Part shown: piece after piece, positions 4,218-5,919 of the stretch | Position numbering within the stretch: position 1 is the first letter of the stretch | Layout of the letters: each line of letters begins with the position of its first letter | NCBI GenBank assembly: GCA_012514445.1 | Contig: JAAZAI010000149.1 | Coordinates: 1-5,919, forward strand | DNA length: 5,919 nt | DNA from: Lentisphaerota bacterium | Lineage (GTDB): Bacteria; Verrucomicrobiota; Kiritimatiellia; RFP12; UBA3636 | Reading direction: 5' to 3' | Notes under the pieces: model-generated | Seen by the model: only the letters and a program-made list of their open reading frames with translations | What the model was told of the DNA's origin: nothing | Databases searched by the model: none | Made by a program: the position numbers and the translations under genes

Positions 4218-5630
4218 TCAGAACCTGAAGTAGATGAACGGGCTGTAGTGGCTTGTCATGGCGAAGGCGTAGGCGACGAGGAAGACGGCCAGCGAAAGCG
4301 CGGCGCCGGCGGGGCGGCGTTCGAGCCGCGCCACGCGGACGGGGAGGGCAGGGTAGCAGAGGACGAGGCCGATGGCGCCGGCGACGAGCAGTCCGTGATG
4401 GTAGAAGCCGAGGGCGGGCCAGAAGCTGAAGAACGTGTGGCTCGCGTTGCCGGCGAACATGACCTTCAGAAACGCCAGGGCGTAGTCGAGTGAGGGAGAC
4501 CGGAAGAAGACCCAGCCGACGAGGACGAAGAGCCAGACGTAGAGGTTGCCGAGGATCGGCGGGATCCGCAGCGCGGCCAGGCGCTTCGAGCGCAGGAGCA
4601 GGCGTTCCGCGGAGAGGCCCAGGCCGTGGAGCAGACCCCAGACGACGAAGTTCCAGTCGGCGCCGTGCCAGAGGCCGCAGAGGAAGAAGACGATGGCCTG
4701 GTTGAGGCAGGTCCGAGCGAAGGAGACGCGGTTGCCGCCGAGGGGGATGTAGAGGTAGTCGCGGAACCAGGTGGAGAGCGAGATGTGCCAGCGCCGCCAG
4801 AATTCGCGGATGGACGTCGCGCAGTACGGGTGGTCGAAGTTCTCGAGGAAGTGGAAGTTGAAGACTCGGCCCAGGCCGATCGCCATGTCCGAGTAGCCCG
4901 AGAAGTCGTAGAAGATCTGCAGGGCGTACGCGGCAACGCCGATCCACGCGAATGCGCAGGGGATTTCGGCGGCGGGGGATTTGAAGACCGTGTCCGCGAC
5001 GAGGGCGAACGTGTCGGCCAGCAGCACCTTCTTGGCGAGACCGGAGGCGAAGCGCTGGAGGCCGGAGAAGACGTTGTCGGGGATCCAGCGGCGGTCCTTC
5101 ATTTCATCGCGGATCGTCGTGTAGCGGACGATCGGGCCGGCGATGAGCTGCGGGAAAAGGGAGACGTAGAGGGCGAACTCGGACAGGGATCCGGCGGTGC
5201 GCGTTTCGCGCCGGTGGACGTCGATCAGGTACGAGAGGATCTGGAAGACGTAGAACGAGATGCCGATGGGCAGCGGGATGGCGGGGTCGGGGATGGCGAC
5301 GCCGGGGAGCCGGTTGAGGTTGACGATGAGAAAGGAGAGGTACTTCAGGACGGCGAGGGCGCCGAGGTCGAGGGCGAGGCCCAGCGCGAGCAGTCGCCGG
5401 GCGCGCGCGGCGTCGCCGCGCCCGTGGGCGGCGGCGATGCCCTGGGCGACGACGTGGTTCACGCCGATGAGCGCGAGCATGACGACGATGGCGCGCGGCT
5501 CGCCCCAGGCGTAGAAGAACAGGCTCCCGGCGAGCAAAACGAAATTGCGCCGGGCTTGCGGCACCATCAGGTAGGCGACCAGCAGGACGGGCAGGAACAG
5601 GCCGAGAAAAAGAGGGGAGGAAAAGACCAT
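4218..5630 (-). CDS. MBOAT-family O-acyltransferase (AlgI/DltB-like)
   Basis: A 470-residue multi-span inner-membrane protein of the MBOAT family that takes acetyl groups from cytoplasmic acetyl-CoA and passes them outward for glycan acetylation. Hydrophobic spans run through the length, beginning LFLGLFLPVLLVAYLMV (7-23). Hallmarks are PIGISFYVFQILSYLID (121-137), LFPQLIAGPIVRY (158-170), YDFSGYSDMAIGLG (241-254), RRWHISLSTWFRDYLYIPLG (279-298) and LCGLWHGADWNFVVWG (317-332). His322 in WHGADW is the conserved catalytic histidine. The frame is open to 5876, but the extra N-terminus is translated repeat and leader sequence. The ATG at 5630 starts a family-typical protein and has an AAAGG ribosome-binding site (5636-5640) 5 nt upstream. 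It is first in its operon, one base before the AlgX-like gene, the usual pairing. Acetyl as the acyl group is inferred from that partner. Confidence 0.93.
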   Translation of the reverse strand: MVFSSPLFLGLFLPVLLVAYLMVPQARRNFVLLAGSLFFYAWGEPRAIVVMLALIGVNHVVAQGIAAAHGRGDAARARRLLALGLALDLGALAVLKYLSFLIVNLNRLPGVAIPDPAIPLPIGISFYVFQILSYLIDVHRRETRTAGSLSEFALYVSLFPQLIAGPIVRYTTIRDEMKDRRWIPDNVFSGLQRFASGLAKKVLLADTFALVADTVFKSPAAEIPCAFAWIGVAAYALQIFYDFSGYSDMAIGLGRVFNFHFLENFDHPYCATSIREFWRRWHISLSTWFRDYLYIPLGGNRVSFARTCLNQAIVFFLCGLWHGADWNFVVWGLLHGLGLSAERLLLRSKRLAALRIPPILGNLYVWLFVLVGWVFFRSPSLDYALAFLKVMFAGNASHTFFSFWPALGFYHHGLLVAGAIGLVLCYPALPVRVARLERRPAGAALSLAVFLVAYAFAMTSHYSPFIYFRF

Positions 5631-5691
5631 GTTGGCCTTTGAAGCGTGTGGATGGCGGTGGGAGGAAGAGAAGAAAAATGGATGGTTTTGG

Positions 5692-5721
5692 ATCATAGCA
5701 CAAACCCCGTCGCCGCTACAA
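5692..5721 (-). promoter_or_regulatory. likely promoter of the acetylation operon (extended -10)
   Basis: The minus strand reads TGCTATGAT (5700-5692), an extended -10 with TATGAT (5 of 6 matches to TATAAT). A half-matching -35, TTGTAG (5721-5716), lies 18 nt upstream. The predicted start is near 5685, leaving a leader of about 55 nt before the MBOAT ATG. Confidence 0.5.
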
Positions 5722-5750
5722 CGTCGCGCTGCGAGCCTTTTCCGGGTGTG

Positions 5751-5766
5751 TGTCAGAAAAGTGACA
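5751..5766. promoter_or_regulatory. TGTCA-N6-TGACA inverted repeat upstream of the acetylation promoter
   Basis: TGTCA (5751-5755) and TGACA (5762-5766) are separated by GAAAAG. The site lies about 65-80 nt upstream of the predicted MBOAT transcription start, a place where activators often bind. It closely resembles the TGTCAGAATATGACA core found before the abiE operon. Function is inferred from symmetry and position only. Confidence 0.35.
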
Positions 5767-5809
5767 TGATTGTGTTTTTTTATGGGGGGGTGGAAGCTGT
5801 CTTCAAGAG

Positions 5810-5845
5810 CTTTATTGCGAACTTTGTCGCGATCTTCGTCGAACC
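5810..5845. repeat. 12-nt tandem repeat, CTTTGTCG core (right copy)
   Basis: The units are CTTTATTGCGAA (5810-5821), CTTTGTCGCGAT (5822-5833) and CTTCGTCGAACC (5834-5845), with a period of 12. The middle unit is nearest to those at 2499-2534. It lies inside the hexamer array on the side facing the MBOAT gene. Confidence 0.55.
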
Positions 5846-5856
5846 CAACTAAGGTC

Positions 5857-5886
5857 TTAATCGTAATCATAATCATAATCGTAATC
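5857..5886. repeat. GTAATC hexamer array, right copy (inverted relative to left)
   Basis: TTAATC, GTAATC, ATAATC, ATAATC, GTAATC: five hexamer units. On the minus strand this is GATTAC, GATTAT, GATTAT, GATTAC, GATTAA, the same unit as at 2616-2643 but in the opposite orientation. The last 33 bases of the window (5887-5919) show nothing I recognise. Confidence 0.75.
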
Positions 5887-5919
5887 GCTGCCAGTGCCGA
5901 CGGGACCGGTGCCGAAGCG

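Noticed and set aside
4147..4947. Minus-strand frame of 266 codons overlapping the MBOAT and AlgX-like genes
   Set aside because: A Pro/Arg/Leu-rich out-of-frame shadow of the same strand with no family motif.
4626..5642. Long plus-strand open frame (338 codons) opposite the MBOAT gene
   Set aside because: It is extremely rich in Glu, Asp, Gly, Val and Arg, the usual product of reading the complement of a GC-rich gene. The minus-strand frame carries all MBOAT motifs.
2640..5860. Insertion sequence or transposon carrying the acetylation genes
   Set aside because: No transposase or integrase frame, no perfect terminal inverted repeats and no visible target-site duplication. Only degenerate flanking arrays can be supported.
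5631..5876. N-terminal extension of the MBOAT frame up to 5876
   Set aside because: It begins inside the hexamer array (MIMITI), runs through the 12-nt repeats and the promoter, and has no hydrophobic or conserved content. The ATG at 5630 with AAAGG in front gives the normal family length.

Overview
The window looks like a stretch of chromosome from a GC-rich environmental bacterium, most likely in or near the PVC group (Verrucomicrobiota, Kiritimatiellota, Lentisphaerota or Planctomycetota). That placement is an inference from the style of the intergenic repeats (CGCAAAGAA-type 9-mers, GATTAC hexamers, TGGAATG arrays) and from the protein types. No rRNA, tRNA or marker gene fixes the taxonomy.

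Left part (1-913): one small minus-strand gene encodes a GxxExxY-family protein with a PD-(D/E)XK-like core. It is bracketed on both sides by degenerate 9-nt repeats, and its last codons lie in one of them. The stretch from 532 to 913 has no confident gene. It holds a candidate promoter, a possible gene remnant on the minus strand, a 13-bp tandem duplication, an inverted TGGAATG-type repeat element and the control region of the next operon.

Middle (886-2403): a plus-strand two-gene operon encodes a type IV toxin-antitoxin / abortive infection system of the AbiE type. The AbiEi-like winged-helix antitoxin is followed, with a 4-base ATGA overlap, by an AbiEii nucleotidyltransferase toxin whose motifs are intact. 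A 7+5+7 palindrome (ACTGTCA-N5-TGACAGT) sits immediately upstream of the antitoxin start and is a good candidate for the autoregulatory operator. A perfect 8+3+8 palindrome lies just after the toxin gene.

Right part (2683-5630, minus strand): a polysaccharide O-acetylation module. An AlgI/DltB-type MBOAT acyltransferase is followed after one base by an AlgX/AlgJ-like SGNH-family protein with an N-terminal membrane anchor, then by a small membrane protein of unknown function behind its own likely promoter. The MBOAT protein would move acetyl groups across the inner membrane and the AlgX-like protein would place them on a glycan. No glycosyltransferase or polymerase is present, so the glycan is unknown. 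The AlgX-like protein has Gly where AlgX has the Asp of its D-x-H motif.

The acetylation module is bounded on both sides by hexamer arrays (GATTAC / GTAATC, in opposite orientations) and by 8- to 12-nt CGACAAAG-type repeats. I see no transposase, integrase, CRISPR array, tRNA or rRNA. The strongest leads are the repeat architectures around the GxxExxY gene and the acetylation module, the AbiE control palindrome, and the altered AlgX-like active site.
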